Source: Anaerolineales bacterium
Lineage (GTDB): Bacteria; Chloroflexota; Anaerolineae; Anaerolineales; Villigracilaceae
Reading direction: 5' to 3'
DNA length: 64,000 nt
Assembly (NCBI GenBank): GCA_020634895.1
Contig: JACKAV010000008.1
Span: 150,606 to 214,605, forward strand
Shown here: piece after piece, positions 52,077-61,815 of the stretch
Position numbering within the stretch: position 1 is the first letter of the stretch
How the letters are laid out: each line of letters starts with the position of its first letter
Translations under genes and position numbers: made by a program
The notes under the pieces: generated by a model
Told to the model about the DNA's origin: nothing
What the model saw: only the letters and a program-made list of their open reading frames with translations
Databases searched by the model: none

Positions 52077-52108
52077 AAACCCTCCGAGATTAAAGTCTCG
52101 AAGGGTTT
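52077..52108 (+). terminator. Intrinsic terminator of the ABC exporter operon
   Basis: AAACCCTCCGAGA pairs with TCTCGAAGGGTTT (one mismatch, 6-nt loop) and is followed by the T-rich CTTTGTTTATTTC. Confidence 0.82.
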
Positions 52109-52190
52109 CTTTGTTTATTTCAACGGAAAACCCTTTATAAATTCCGTGTTTGTCCGTTCATTCCGTCAAATCCGTGTACCGAAAAAGCAA

Positions 52191-53492
52191 TTACTCAACG
52201 CTCTTCAAATCTACGATCTGAACCAGAATGATCGACCGCTGACTTTTCTTCATAATGGTAAATTCGTAATCGTCCACGCTGATCTTTTCCTTGGTGGCGG
52301 GAAACCTGCCAAACTTGTGGATGAGATACCCGGCAAGGGTCTCATACTCCTCCCTGTCTTCAGGAATCGGGCGCGGCAGGTTTTCGTTCACGTCCTCCAG
52401 CGGGCTGGTGGCAAGGACAACGAAGGTATGCTCGCCGTTACGGGTCACAATGGGTGTCTCATGGTCAGATTCATCCTGGATCTCGCCCACCAATTCCTCC
52501 AGAATATCCTCCATCGTGACGATGCCGTCCATGCCGCCGTATTCGTTCACCGCCGCCGCGATCTGCTGGTGCTGTTCCTGGAACTCCTTGAGCAGCGGTC
52601 CGATCCGCTTTGTGGTGGGGACGAACATCATCGGGCGGATGATCTCGCGGATATTGACTGGTCCGCCTATGCGGGCTTTCAGGAGAATGTCCTTGATATA
52701 GACCACGCCGATGATCGAATCGAGGTCGTCTTCATAGCATGGAATCCGCGAATGCCCTTCGTTGATCACATGCTCGAGGACGGTCTCGTCGAATGTTTCC
52801 ACGTCAATTGCCAATACCTGCAAACGCGGAATCATCACCTGCCTGACGATACGGTCCGAGAATTTGAACGCATTCGTGATGATCTCATAATCGGAGGTTT
52901 TGATCACGCCGCCCTCCTTGCCCTGCTGCACCAGATATTGCAACTCTTCGCTGCTATGCAGATCCGAACCGTCCTCTGGCAGGATGCCCATTGTTTTCAG
53001 TACTGCGGCGGCGATCCCATTAAGCATCCAGATGAACGGGCGGAAGACAATATAGAATATCTGCAAAGGGTAGGCGATGAACATGGTCGTCGCTTCTGAC
53101 CGCTGGATCGCCATGGATTTCGGCGCAAGCTCCCCAAACACGATATGCAGAATGGTGATCAATGTAAAGGCGATGGGCAGGGCGATATTGTGAGCCAGTT
53201 CCTCCCCAAGTTCGATGCCCAATACTTCCATCAAGCTGACGAGGATCTTGGCGACCACCGGCTCACCGATCCAGCCCAGTCCCAGGCTGGCGAGTGTCAC
53301 CCCAAGCTGGGTCGCTGCGAGGTAGCCGTCCAAATGAGTAACGATATGCTTTGCCAGCATGGCAAGGCGATTCCCCGACTGGATCTTAACTTCCAATTGG
53401 GAAGCCCGAACTTTTACGATAGCGAATTCCGCTGCAACGAAAAAACCGTTGCAGGCGATCAACAGCATTGTCAGCAATATATTGAATGTCAT
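52191..53492 (-). CDS. CNNM/CorC (HlyC) family membrane protein
   Basis: A protein of 433 residues: N-terminal DUF21/CNNM membrane domain (about 1-190, FFVAAEFAIVKVRASQLE and GYLAATQLGVTLASLGLGWIG), a CBS-domain pair (about 200-330) and a C-terminal CorC_HlyC domain (about 345-430). Members are linked to magnesium or cobalt efflux and were earlier annotated as hemolysins. A TATAAT on the minus strand 10 nt before the ATG with no ribosome site suggests a near-leaderless transcript. Monocistronic as far as visible. Confidence 0.92.
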   Translation of the reverse strand: MTFNILLTMLLIACNGFFVAAEFAIVKVRASQLEVKIQSGNRLAMLAKHIVTHLDGYLAATQLGVTLASLGLGWIGEPVVAKILVSLMEVLGIELGEELAHNIALPIAFTLITILHIVFGELAPKSMAIQRSEATTMFIAYPLQIFYIVFRPFIWMLNGIAAAVLKTMGILPEDGSDLHSSEELQYLVQQGKEGGVIKTSDYEIITNAFKFSDRIVRQVMIPRLQVLAIDVETFDETVLEHVINEGHSRIPCYEDDLDSIIGVVYIKDILLKARIGGPVNIREIIRPMMFVPTTKRIGPLLKEFQEQHQQIAAAVNEYGGMDGIVTMEDILEELVGEIQDESDHETPIVTRNGEHTFVVLATSPLEDVNENLPRPIPEDREEYETLAGYLIHKFGRFPATKEKISVDDYEFTIMKKSQRSIILVQIVDLKSVE

Positions 53493-53548
53493 AACGGCGG
53501 AAATTATATACTACATCCCCACATACTCGCACTTATTTTGAGGTACTC

Positions 53549-55117
53549 CTACTTGCTTCCCCACTTGTAAGCCCGGTTCCGCCCGGAATTTTTCGCGCGG
53601 TACATCGCCTGGTCGGCGCGGTCAATCAGGATGTCGAGAGTCTTGCAGGAACGGTTGTACTCCGAGACCCCCACACTGACAGTGATGGCGGGGACACCCT
53701 TCAACATGACGGGGTCTTTATATTGGGAATAATCCAGTTCGTGGATCGCCTGTTTCAAGCGTATCGCGATCTCGTAGGCATCATCGATGCGGGTATTGGG
53801 CAGGGCGACAATGAATTCCTCGCCGCCCATCCTGCCAAAGACATCATCCCCGCGCAGGGAGGTTTTGCACGTTTTGGCTGCCAGAATCAGGACCGCGTCA
53901 CCGACTTTGTGTCCGTATTCGTCGTTGAACTTTTTGAAGTCGTCTATATCCAGCATGATGACGGAAAAGGGTTGTGTGCTGTTCTCCGCTTTGGAGAATT
54001 CCAGTTCGGCGAGTTCAAAGAAGCGGCGGCGGTTCAAAATACCCGTCAGCGGGTCGGTGTTCGCCAAATGTTGGATCGAATCGAACAGGCGGGCATTCTC
54101 GATCGCGATCGCAGCGTGAGAGGCGAGGACTTCCAAAAGGTAGAGGTCGTCCCTGTCGTAGGCGTTCATTTCGAAGGATTGCGCCGAGACCATCCCGTAG
54201 ATCTCGCCGTGCAGGATCATCGGCACCGCCAGAACCGACTCCGTCGGGTCTATATCGGTGGAGCCGTACAACTCGAACTTGATCGTACTCTCTGCCATTT
54301 CCCTTTGGCTTGTGAAAAGCAGCGGCATCCGTGTGCGGACGATCTCTCCCGCCATGCCGTGGTCCGCGACATAGCGGTTGGTATAAACCCGTTTGTCCGG
54401 GTTTTCGATGGCATAGATCGGGACAATTTCATTGCTCGACGAATCATACCCGTCGATGACGAAGTCATTGCAGGGCATTACTTTTATAACCGTCTCGTAC
54501 ACGACCTGACAAACCCGTTCCATTTCAAGGCTGGCGTTGATCGCATTTACTGCCGAATGTAATATCTTCAAACGCTCGACAAAATCCTCAAGCGCCTCCT
54601 GCGCCCAAATACGCTCCAATGCGCCGGCACAGTGACTGGCAAGGTCGTTCAAAAGAACAAGCTGTTTATTATCGTAATAATATTTTTGGTAACTTTGAAT
54701 GGAAAGAATACCGATCGTCCGCGAACCGCTGACAACGGGTACGAACAACTGCGAAAGCGTCCGCTGGCTTCGGTCACCGAAGGAATTGGAAGGCTCGACC
54801 TCGAAAAATTCCTCATACTGCGAGAGAAAACCACCCTGCTCGATGGCTTTGAGCATGTTCTCGCTGGGCTTTTGCGGAGCGGCATCCCGCTGAAAGATCC
54901 GCTCTTTGTTGACGGTATCGATTGTCAACAACGGGCGCGGCACTCCCCCTTTCTTTGGGTCATACAAAATGAGGTAACAAGCATCCCACCCCATCAGGTT
55001 ATCCGCCGCATCGAGAATGATCTTGGCGGCGGTTTCTGCGTCGGTAGTGGCAGCCAGGTCCCTGCCCAAACTGGCAAGGATGTTTATTTCGGCTTGGATG
55101 CTGTACTTTTCATTCAT
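53549..55117 (-). CDS. GAF-GAF-GGDEF diguanylate cyclase
   Basis: A soluble protein of 522 residues. Two GAF-like domains (about 15-170 and 195-345) precede a GGDEF domain (about 350-518) with DPLTGILNRRRFF, an intact GGEEF active site and an RGDD I-site 5 residues upstream for product inhibition. It should make cyclic di-GMP from GTP under GAF control. There is no membrane segment. Its ATG overlaps the TrmH stop, so it ends the operon that begins with the peptide importer. It is the only enzymatic GAF protein in the window, but it lies far from the receptor array. Confidence 0.93.
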   Translation of the reverse strand: MNEKYSIQAEINILASLGRDLAATTDAETAAKIILDAADNLMGWDACYLILYDPKKGGVPRPLLTIDTVNKERIFQRDAAPQKPSENMLKAIEQGGFLSQYEEFFEVEPSNSFGDRSQRTLSQLFVPVVSGSRTIGILSIQSYQKYYYDNKQLVLLNDLASHCAGALERIWAQEALEDFVERLKILHSAVNAINASLEMERVCQVVYETVIKVMPCNDFVIDGYDSSSNEIVPIYAIENPDKRVYTNRYVADHGMAGEIVRTRMPLLFTSQREMAESTIKFELYGSTDIDPTESVLAVPMILHGEIYGMVSAQSFEMNAYDRDDLYLLEVLASHAAIAIENARLFDSIQHLANTDPLTGILNRRRFFELAELEFSKAENSTQPFSVIMLDIDDFKKFNDEYGHKVGDAVLILAAKTCKTSLRGDDVFGRMGGEEFIVALPNTRIDDAYEIAIRLKQAIHELDYSQYKDPVMLKGVPAITVSVGVSEYNRSCKTLDILIDRADQAMYRAKNSGRNRAYKWGSK

Positions 55118-55887
55118 CAGGTTCTCTGTCGCACCGCCTCGTAGGTCATCAGCGCTGTTGCAATGGATACGTTCAATGAGTTTACTTTGCCTGCCATGGG
55201 AATCTTCACACGCAGGTCTGAATTTTCCATCCAGAAATCGGTGAGCCCGGCATCTTCCGTGCCGACTGCTATGGCAATCGGCTCTTTCATATTGACTTGA
55301 GTATACATCTCTTCAGCAGATGGAGTGGCGGCAAGTACACGCATCTTTCTGGACCTGAGCCATGCCAGCGCCTTCGACGACTCCGCCTCGACGACGGGTA
55401 CCGCAAAGACCGCCCCGCGGCTGGCGCGGATGACATTCGGATTCCACACATCCACGCGCGGGTCGCAGACAAGAACCGCATCCACATGCGCGGCGTCGGC
55501 AGTGCGAAGGATCGCGCCAAGATTTCCCGGCTTCTCCACCGATTCCGCAACGATAACCAATGGGTTGCCTGAAAGACTTAGTCTATCCAATGTTTGTTCG
55601 GGCATGGGGAATAGCCCAAGATATCCATCCGGGTTATCCCGATAGGATATCTTTTCGAAGACCGCCTTGCTGACGGTCACTGTTTCGGCGTAGGGAACGG
55701 TCAAAGGTCGGGTGGCAAGTTCGGGCGCAGTAAGAAGCGTGGCGGGTGTAAATCCGCATGCCAGCGCCAGGTTTAATTCATCGAATCCTTCGACCAGGAT
55801 CAATCCATCCCTGTGTCTTTGCTTTTTATCTTCGCGGAGTTTTACCAAATGTTTTACACGGGGATTTTGTAAACTCGTAATGTCCAT
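55117..55887 (-). CDS. TrmH/SpoU-family RNA 2'-O-methyltransferase
   Basis: A protein of 256 residues. N-terminal substrate-binding part (NPRVKHLVKLREDKKQRH, ILVEGFDELNLAL) and a SPOUT domain with VESVEKPGNLGAILRTADAAHV, an IAVGTEDAGLTDFW knot segment and VNSLNVSIATALMTYEAVRQ. It methylates ribose in tRNA or rRNA with AdoMet; the specific site is not deducible. It lies 9 bp after the ABC ATPase gene and overlaps the diguanylate cyclase gene. Confidence 0.94.
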   Translation of the reverse strand: MDITSLQNPRVKHLVKLREDKKQRHRDGLILVEGFDELNLALACGFTPATLLTAPELATRPLTVPYAETVTVSKAVFEKISYRDNPDGYLGLFPMPEQTLDRLSLSGNPLVIVAESVEKPGNLGAILRTADAAHVDAVLVCDPRVDVWNPNVIRASRGAVFAVPVVEAESSKALAWLRSRKMRVLAATPSAEEMYTQVNMKEPIAIAVGTEDAGLTDFWMENSDLRVKIPMAGKVNSLNVSIATALMTYEAVRQRT

Positions 55888-55896
55888 CGGTCTTCT

Positions 55897-56898
55897 TTAT
55901 TGGTTGCCCGTCACAAGCAGACACGCGGCTTGATGTGTTTTGGAAAGTTTTGTCATGGGCGGGTCGCTGAGTTTGCATGTATCGAACGCCGCCGGACAGC
56001 GCGGATGAAAACGACAGCCCGATGGCAAGTTGATGGGATTCGGTGTTTCGCCCTGCAGGATGATGCGCTCATGACGCAGCCTTGGGTTGGGAACGGGTAT
56101 AACGGAAAGTAGCGCCTTTGTGTAAGGGTGCTGCGGCTTTTCAAGCACTTCGAGCATGGTGCCGATCTCGACGATACGACCAAGGTACATGACCGCAACG
56201 CGGTCAGCGAAAAAACCAACAGAACCGAGGTCGTGTGTGATGAAGATTACCGCGATCTGACGCGAGATGCGAAGTTCCGCCAGCAGGTTGATGACTTCCG
56301 CGCGAATGGAAACATCCAGCATGGAAACGGGTTCATCTGCGATGATGATCTCCGGTTCGAGAACCAACGCGGCGGCGATCACCACGCGCTGGCGCTGTCC
56401 GCCGGAAAGCTCATGCGGGAAGCGGTTCAAATAGACCTCGGCAGGTTTAAGACCCGCATCTTCCATTGCCTTTTTTACGCGTTCGTCGCGTTCTTCCTGT
56501 GTGTCTCCGATCCCATGTACCAGCAGGGGTTCAGTGATGACTTCATTGATGGTCTGGGTTGGGTTGAGCGATTCATACGGGTCCTGGAAGACCATTTGGA
56601 TCTTACGGCGCAGTTCCTTGCGCTGATGGTCATTGAGATGGGTAATATCCTGATTCTCAAAGATGACTGTTCCGTCGGTGGGTTCTTCCAAACCCATCAA
56701 AAGCAACCCCAAGGTCGATTTGCCGCATCCGCTTTCGCCAACCAGGGCGATCACTTCACTACGGCGCAGCGTCAGGCTGACATCATCCACAGCATGGACG
56801 TGGTCCACTTCGCGCGAGAAAAATGAAGGACGACCCGCTTCAAAATATTTTTTCAATCCGCGAATTTCGAGGAATTTCTCTGCGTTTGTGTTGTTCAT
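55897..56898 (-). CDS. Peptide ABC importer ATPase (OppF/DppF-like)
   Basis: A protein of 333 residues: Walker A GESGCGKST, Q-loop VFQDPYESLNP, signature LSGGQRQRV, Walker B IIIADEP and the C-terminal oligopeptide-transporter extension with a Cys-rich CRFHPRCPAAFDTC motif (possible Fe-S site as in OppD/OppF). It energises uptake with the ATPase half of the fused protein upstream. Its start overlaps that gene by 4 bp. Confidence 0.95.
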   Translation of the reverse strand: MNNTNAEKFLEIRGLKKYFEAGRPSFFSREVDHVHAVDDVSLTLRRSEVIALVGESGCGKSTLGLLLMGLEEPTDGTVIFENQDITHLNDHQRKELRRKIQMVFQDPYESLNPTQTINEVITEPLLVHGIGDTQEERDERVKKAMEDAGLKPAEVYLNRFPHELSGGQRQRVVIAAALVLEPEIIIADEPVSMLDVSIRAEVINLLAELRISRQIAVIFITHDLGSVGFFADRVAVMYLGRIVEIGTMLEVLEKPQHPYTKALLSVIPVPNPRLRHERIILQGETPNPINLPSGCRFHPRCPAAFDTCKLSDPPMTKLSKTHQAACLLVTGNQ

Positions 56899-58829
56899 TT
56901 CGAAGCCTCAACAAGGTGGCATCCAACCACGTGTTCGTCGGTAACAAGGTGCAGGAGCGGTTCTTCGGTCTTGCAGCGTTCGAACGCGGCGGGACAGCGC
57001 GGCGCAAAGCGGCAGCCAAGCGGCAAATTGTCCAATCGCGGCGGATACCCCGGAATGGAAGAAAGCTTTTTCTTGGGCTTGGTCAAGTCTGGGAATGCCT
57101 TCAAAAGTTCCTGCGTATATGGATGGCTGGGCGAATTGTAAATGATATCCACGTCGGCATACTCGGCGGTGACACCTCCATACATCACTAGTACCTTGTC
57201 GCAGAGTTCAGCCACCACACCAAGATCATGTGTTACAAAGATGACCGCCAGACCAAGCTTCTTCCGCAGATCATTTAATAGTTCCAAAATTTGCGCCTGG
57301 ATCATTACATCCAGCGCAGTGGTCGGCTCATCGGCGATGATCACTTGCGGGTCGCAAGCCAATGCCATCGCGATCATTGCGCGCTGGCGCATTCCGCCCG
57401 AATATTGATGCGGGAAATGCTCCCTGTGATCTTTCGAGATGCCAACCAGTTCGAGCAATTCCGAAACGCGTTCAGGCAATTTATTTTTCGGGAAAGTCGG
57501 CGCATGCTTCAGGATCGCTTCACTGATTTGCTCGCCAACTGTCCGCACGGGGTTGAGCGCATTCATCGCTCCCTGGAACACAATGGATATCTGGCTCCAG
57601 CGCACTTCGTTGATCTCATCCTCGCTCATGGCGGCAAGGTCTTTTCCGTTATAGAAAACGTTGCCGTTCACGATTTGTCCAGCCGCGGGCAGCAACTTCA
57701 ACAACGCCAGCATCAGCGTCGTCTTGCCGCATCCGCTCTCGCCCACCAAGCCGATCAACTCGCCTTCCTTGAGCGCAAAACTCACATTTTCAACGGCGCG
57801 TGCAGGCGGTTTGCCTTCGTTGACATAGTGGATCGAAATATTTTGGACTTCGAGTATGGCGTCTTTTTGGATGGGCTTCGCCCCCGCCTCTTTCTGGACG
57901 ACAGGTCTGCCCGGCATCAAATGGTGTGTATCCAGCCGCGGGTTGAGGACTTGCTCCAGCCCTTGCCCAAGCAGGGTCAGCGAGAGCACCACCCACACAA
58001 TGCCGAAACCGGGAACCACCAACGCCCACCATGCCCCGACTGACATGGCTCCGCGTCCAAAGGCGAAGTTGAGCATCTGTCCCCATGAAGGGGCGGTCGG
58101 GTCACCCAGCCCGATGAATGCCAAAGTGCTTTCATTCAATATCGCAAGAGAAATTGCAAGTACAGCCTGGACCACCATGATCGGTAGCACCAGCGGCAGG
58201 ATGTGATGAATCAGGATATGCATTTTGCTGGCACCGATCGCACGGGCGCGTAAAACGAACTTACGAGATTTCACCGCAAGCGTTTGCGAACGGACCACGC
58301 GGGCAGTTGTTGTCCACCCCAGAATGCCGATGACGAAGATAATGTTCCACAATGACGGCTTTGTCAGCGCGACGATCACCACTGTCAGCGGGAGGTCTGG
58401 AATTACGAGCATTACATCGGTGAAGCGCATCAGGAACGTTTCCCACCGCCCTCCAAAGAATCCTGCCACCAAACCGAACACACCGCCAATAACAATGGAA
58501 ATGAATGCCGCGAAAAAGCCCACGGTCAGGGATACGCGCGCGCCGTATAGGAAGTTTGTCAATACATCCTGCCCGGCATCGTCTGTGCCGAACCAATGTG
58601 CGGCGCTTGGCGGCTGATAGATATCACCAATTTGTACAGAGGAGGTATCTGCTCTTTTATAAGGCGCAATCGCCGAGGCAAAAACTGCCACAAAAATGGC
58701 AATGGCAAGCATTGTGAAACCCAGCACTCCTGTGCGGCTCTTGCGGAATGTCCGCCAGAATGAAAGGAGACCGGAGGCGTTTTGGGTTTTCGGTGTGGAG
58801 TCTTGTGTGTCTGTTGGTGAGGTCTGCAT
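56895..58829 (-). CDS. Fused permease-ATPase of peptide ABC importer (OppC-OppD fusion)
   Basis: A protein of 644 residues. Residues about 20-300 are an OppC/DppC-type permease (N-terminal TM with preceding FRKSRTGVLG, EAA-like loop near ARAIGASKMHILIHHILP). After a short linker, about 325-644 form an OppD/DppD ATPase with Walker A GESGCGKTT, YSGGMRQRA signature, IIADEPTTALD and CRFAPRCPAAFERC. These are normally two proteins; the frame is continuous without a frameshift, so this is a genuine fusion. It lies 3 bp after the DppB-like gene. Confidence 0.94.
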   Translation of the reverse strand: MQTSPTDTQDSTPKTQNASGLLSFWRTFRKSRTGVLGFTMLAIAIFVAVFASAIAPYKRADTSSVQIGDIYQPPSAAHWFGTDDAGQDVLTNFLYGARVSLTVGFFAAFISIVIGGVFGLVAGFFGGRWETFLMRFTDVMLVIPDLPLTVVIVALTKPSLWNIIFVIGILGWTTTARVVRSQTLAVKSRKFVLRARAIGASKMHILIHHILPLVLPIMVVQAVLAISLAILNESTLAFIGLGDPTAPSWGQMLNFAFGRGAMSVGAWWALVVPGFGIVWVVLSLTLLGQGLEQVLNPRLDTHHLMPGRPVVQKEAGAKPIQKDAILEVQNISIHYVNEGKPPARAVENVSFALKEGELIGLVGESGCGKTTLMLALLKLLPAAGQIVNGNVFYNGKDLAAMSEDEINEVRWSQISIVFQGAMNALNPVRTVGEQISEAILKHAPTFPKNKLPERVSELLELVGISKDHREHFPHQYSGGMRQRAMIAMALACDPQVIIADEPTTALDVMIQAQILELLNDLRKKLGLAVIFVTHDLGVVAELCDKVLVMYGGVTAEYADVDIIYNSPSHPYTQELLKAFPDLTKPKKKLSSIPGYPPRLDNLPLGCRFAPRCPAAFERCKTEEPLLHLVTDEHVVGCHLVEASK

Positions 58830-58832
58830 GGT

Positions 58833-59861
58833 CTACTCCACTTTTACGCGAGGATCGAGATAGGTGTAGGTTAAGTCTGCCAGAAGGTTTGCGAGAATGA
58901 CGGTTACTGCAATTAATAGAAACGCACCCTGCAAGACGGGAAAGTCCCGGCGGACGACCGCTTCATAGATGGCACTCCCCAGCCCGGGCCACGAAAAGAC
59001 CGATTCGATCTGAATCGCTCCAGCAACGGTGAAGCCGAGGTTAATCGCTATCACTGTTACCAACGGCAGCATCGCATTTTTCATGGCGTGGTCTCGCAGA
59101 ATTTGAACCGAATTCAATCCCTTGGCTCTGGCGGTCAAAATATAATCTTCAGATAGAACGTCCAGCAGGCTGGAGCGCATGATTAATGTGTATTCCCCCA
59201 TATACACGATTGTATATGTCAAAGTTGGGAGGAGCATGTGCTTGGCAATGTCTCCCCACTGCTGCATAAGCGGATAGGAACTCATTCCGGGTGTTGCCTT
59301 GCCTGCCACCGGAAATCCCATGGCACTGCCCCAAAACAAAAGCAGAATGGCAAGCCAGAACGTAGGGAGACTCCAAGCCATTAGACTGGCGCCCACTGCT
59401 CCGTAATCTATTGGAGTCCGCGCACGCCAGGCTGCGATCACGCCAAATGCCATCCCCAGGAGGATCGAGAGTAATTGTCCGGCACCGATCAATAAGATTG
59501 TGTTCCACAACCTTTCGCGGAGAATGTCGATCACCGGGCGGTTTGTATGATAGCTAATCCCCATTTCACCTTGGAATAGGTTCTTTACATAGATGAAGAA
59601 TTGCGTCTCCATCGGGTTGACCGTACAACTGCCAACCTTCATCGGGTTGAGAGTTTCGAAACAATTGATGACGGGTTTATCCAACCCAAAGCGGACGCGC
59701 AGGGTTTCGATGGCATCCTTATTCAAGCGCGGGTCACGAATGCCCGCCCGCGCCGGGTCGCCAGGCAGAACGCGGAAAAGGAAAAAATTAAGAATAATAA
59801 CGAACAGGATGGTGAACAACGCCCAGACTGTTTTGCGAAGGATGGCTCTTGTGAAGTTCAA
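58833..59861 (-). CDS. Peptide ABC importer permease (OppB/DppB-like)
   Basis: A membrane protein of 342 residues with about six TM helices. The N-terminal RVLPGDPARAG motif and the EAA-type loop (LTARAKGLNSVQILRDHAMKNAMLPLV) are typical of DppB. It pairs with the permease half of the following fusion. A hairpin with a short T run lies between the binding-protein gene and this gene, which may lower its expression relative to the binding protein. Confidence 0.95.
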   Translation of the reverse strand: MNFTRAILRKTVWALFTILFVIILNFFLFRVLPGDPARAGIRDPRLNKDAIETLRVRFGLDKPVINCFETLNPMKVGSCTVNPMETQFFIYVKNLFQGEMGISYHTNRPVIDILRERLWNTILLIGAGQLLSILLGMAFGVIAAWRARTPIDYGAVGASLMAWSLPTFWLAILLLFWGSAMGFPVAGKATPGMSSYPLMQQWGDIAKHMLLPTLTYTIVYMGEYTLIMRSSLLDVLSEDYILTARAKGLNSVQILRDHAMKNAMLPLVTVIAINLGFTVAGAIQIESVFSWPGLGSAIYEAVVRRDFPVLQGAFLLIAVTVILANLLADLTYTYLDPRVKVE

Positions 59862-59876
59862 GGATGCACTCTCGTG

Positions 59877-59917
59877 AAAACTGTCCTGCGAGCCGCTCTG
59901 ACCCGCAGGACAGTTTT
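59877..59917 (-). terminator. Partial terminator/attenuating hairpin between binding protein and permease genes
   Basis: AAAACTGTCCTGCG (minus strand 59917-59904) pairs with CGCAGGACAGTTTT (59890-59877), 13-nt loop, ending in only four T. Such structures after binding-protein genes often reduce downstream transcription or protect the upstream mRNA. Confidence 0.65.
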
Positions 59918-59930
59918 ATTTAATTTCCGG

Positions 59931-61571
59931 TTATTTGACCGGTTCGATCTGTACCAGCGATGTCACATCAGACAATTCCACTTTGGCTTGATCGGTGATC
60001 CAGCCTGTGAAGCGGTCTGTGCGGTACGCTTGAACGTTCGCATCGTAGAACGGAATGATGTAGACAACATCGTCGTGTACGATCTTCTGCATTTCCCAAA
60101 CAATGTCTTTGCGGGCATTGAAGTCCAATTCGATCTGCTGCTGCGCATACAGATCATCATAGGCGGGATTGGAATAGCCAGTCTCGCTCGAACCGGTGGG
60201 AATGCCTTCTGTGGTGTACACATACAAAAGGGCAGACGGATCCGGGTCGGATGCCCAGCCCCAGATGATGATATCGAAGTCGAAGGCGGGGCAGCACTGG
60301 GCGGTCAACGCATCGGGGTCGACTGCTTGCGGCTCGAGGCTGATGCCAATATCTCCCCACATCTGCGCCAGAAGCTCAGACATGCGGGGGGCGTTGATGC
60401 TGTCGCTGGGCCAATTCAGGCGGAAGGTTAAAGGCTGTGAGCCGTCCGGCATGTCGCGAATTCCATCTCCGTCGGCATCCACATAACCGGCATCGTCAAG
60501 GATCTTGTTCGCTTTGGCAACATCATATTCATAGTCAGTGATGGAGTCGTTGTACCAGACACCCAATCCATCGGGGATCAGGGTCAAACCCGGGTTTCCA
60601 AGACCAAGCAGGATCACGTCGATGAGCTTTTGCTTGTCGGTTGCGTGTGCCAGCGCAAGGCGGACGTTCTTATCGCGCAGGGCGGGGTGTCCTGTGCAGA
60701 TTCCGCCGTCATCGGTGGGGCAATTCTCAGGATCGATCTGGTTGAAGATGATGTCTGTGACGCCCGGCGAAAGCGGTGCGCCAACGACCAGCTCAACATT
60801 CTCGTCCGCTTTCAAAGACTCGGCGGCGGTATTGGGCATTTCTGTGACCATGTCAACCTGCCCGGTCTTGATCGCTTGAACGAGAGCGTCCTGGTTCTCA
60901 AAGGTTTGGAAGATGACTTCATCCACTTTGGGCGGAGTCAAATAGTAGTCCTTGTTTGCGGTGAGCCGCACGAATTCGTTCTGAACATATTCCGCCATTT
61001 TGAAGGGACCGGAACCGATCATTTCGGTATTTTCATATTCAAGCTTATCCACATTTTCCCAGATATGCTTGGGCAGAATATAAAGGAATACCAACTGGCT
61101 TTCGATATTGGGGATGGCTTCGGTGAGCGTCAGAATGACCTTATTGTCTGGGGTGGCTTCGATGGTATCGAAGTATGTGGTGTAGTAACCATTCAGGTAG
61201 GGATATTCCGGCGTGTCTTTGTAGAGATTGTATGTCCAGGCAACATCTTCAGCGGTTAGAGGTTCGCCGTCATGCCACTTCAAGCCGTCGCGGATCTTGA
61301 AGGTCCATACAGTTCCATCATCCGATACGTCGGCGCTTTCAGCAAGACTAAGCGTGAAGGATCCATCCAGATTTAGGTCGTACATGGAATCATAGACCAG
61401 CTCGAAGATGGTGTAGGCTTCAGATAATATTGCCATGCCTGGGTTAAGTGTATCGGGACTCCCCGCCCAACCAATACGAACAATGGCTGGCTGAGCAGCG
61501 CTGCCTCCCCCGCTGCATGCAGACAGCAGCAAGGTGGCAAGCAAAAGGATATATAGAACTTTTTGTTTCAT
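59931..61571 (-). CDS. Peptide ABC importer solute-binding lipoprotein (family 5)
   Basis: A protein of 546 residues from the ATG at 61571 (AGGAG upstream; an in-frame ATG at 61625 is rejected). Lipoprotein signal with lipobox LLSACS near 13-18. SBP_bac_5 features: GWAGSPDTLNPGM, DGLKWHDGEPLTAEDVAWTY, NKAEVDEV-like region, and a DADGDGIRDMPDG insertion seen in many members. It captures peptides or other ligands outside the membrane and delivers them to the DppB/fused permease pair. The ligand is not deducible. Confidence 0.94.
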   Translation of the reverse strand: MKQKVLYILLLATLLLSACSGGGSAAQPAIVRIGWAGSPDTLNPGMAILSEAYTIFELVYDSMYDLNLDGSFTLSLAESADVSDDGTVWTFKIRDGLKWHDGEPLTAEDVAWTYNLYKDTPEYPYLNGYYTTYFDTIEATPDNKVILTLTEAIPNIESQLVFLYILPKHIWENVDKLEYENTEMIGSGPFKMAEYVQNEFVRLTANKDYYLTPPKVDEVIFQTFENQDALVQAIKTGQVDMVTEMPNTAAESLKADENVELVVGAPLSPGVTDIIFNQIDPENCPTDDGGICTGHPALRDKNVRLALAHATDKQKLIDVILLGLGNPGLTLIPDGLGVWYNDSITDYEYDVAKANKILDDAGYVDADGDGIRDMPDGSQPLTFRLNWPSDSINAPRMSELLAQMWGDIGISLEPQAVDPDALTAQCCPAFDFDIIIWGWASDPDPSALLYVYTTEGIPTGSSETGYSNPAYDDLYAQQQIELDFNARKDIVWEMQKIVHDDVVYIIPFYDANVQAYRTDRFTGWITDQAKVELSDVTSLVQIEPVK

Positions 61572-61613
61572 ACCTGCTTCTCCTCTTTTCAAAATATTTC
61601 GTACAAACAAAAT

Positions 61614-61655
61614 AAACCTGCGCAAAAAGGCATGTGCTTTTTGGGGCGCAGGTTT
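61614..61655 (-). terminator. Hairpin with T-rich tail upstream of the binding-protein gene
   Basis: On the minus strand AAACCTGCGC (61655-61646) pairs with GCGCAGGTTT (61623-61614), with inner AAAAAGC.../...CTTTTT pairing, followed by ATTTTGTTTG. It may terminate transcription from the lipoprotein gene 160 bp upstream or act as a leader structure of the importer operon. The rest of the AT-rich 244-bp gap (61572-61815) shows no gene. Confidence 0.55.
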
Positions 61656-61815
61656 TATTACCAGAGGTTTGGCGTAGCTGAAAGGGCAGCCATTGGTTGG
61701 CGAATTTTACTTTAGTTTTTTGTTTATTTGATTGTTAATTGAATTTAGTTTTCTGTTGGTATATAATGACTACACGCAATTTATTTGTATCAACAATATT
61801 AAACCTTGCCTTTCG

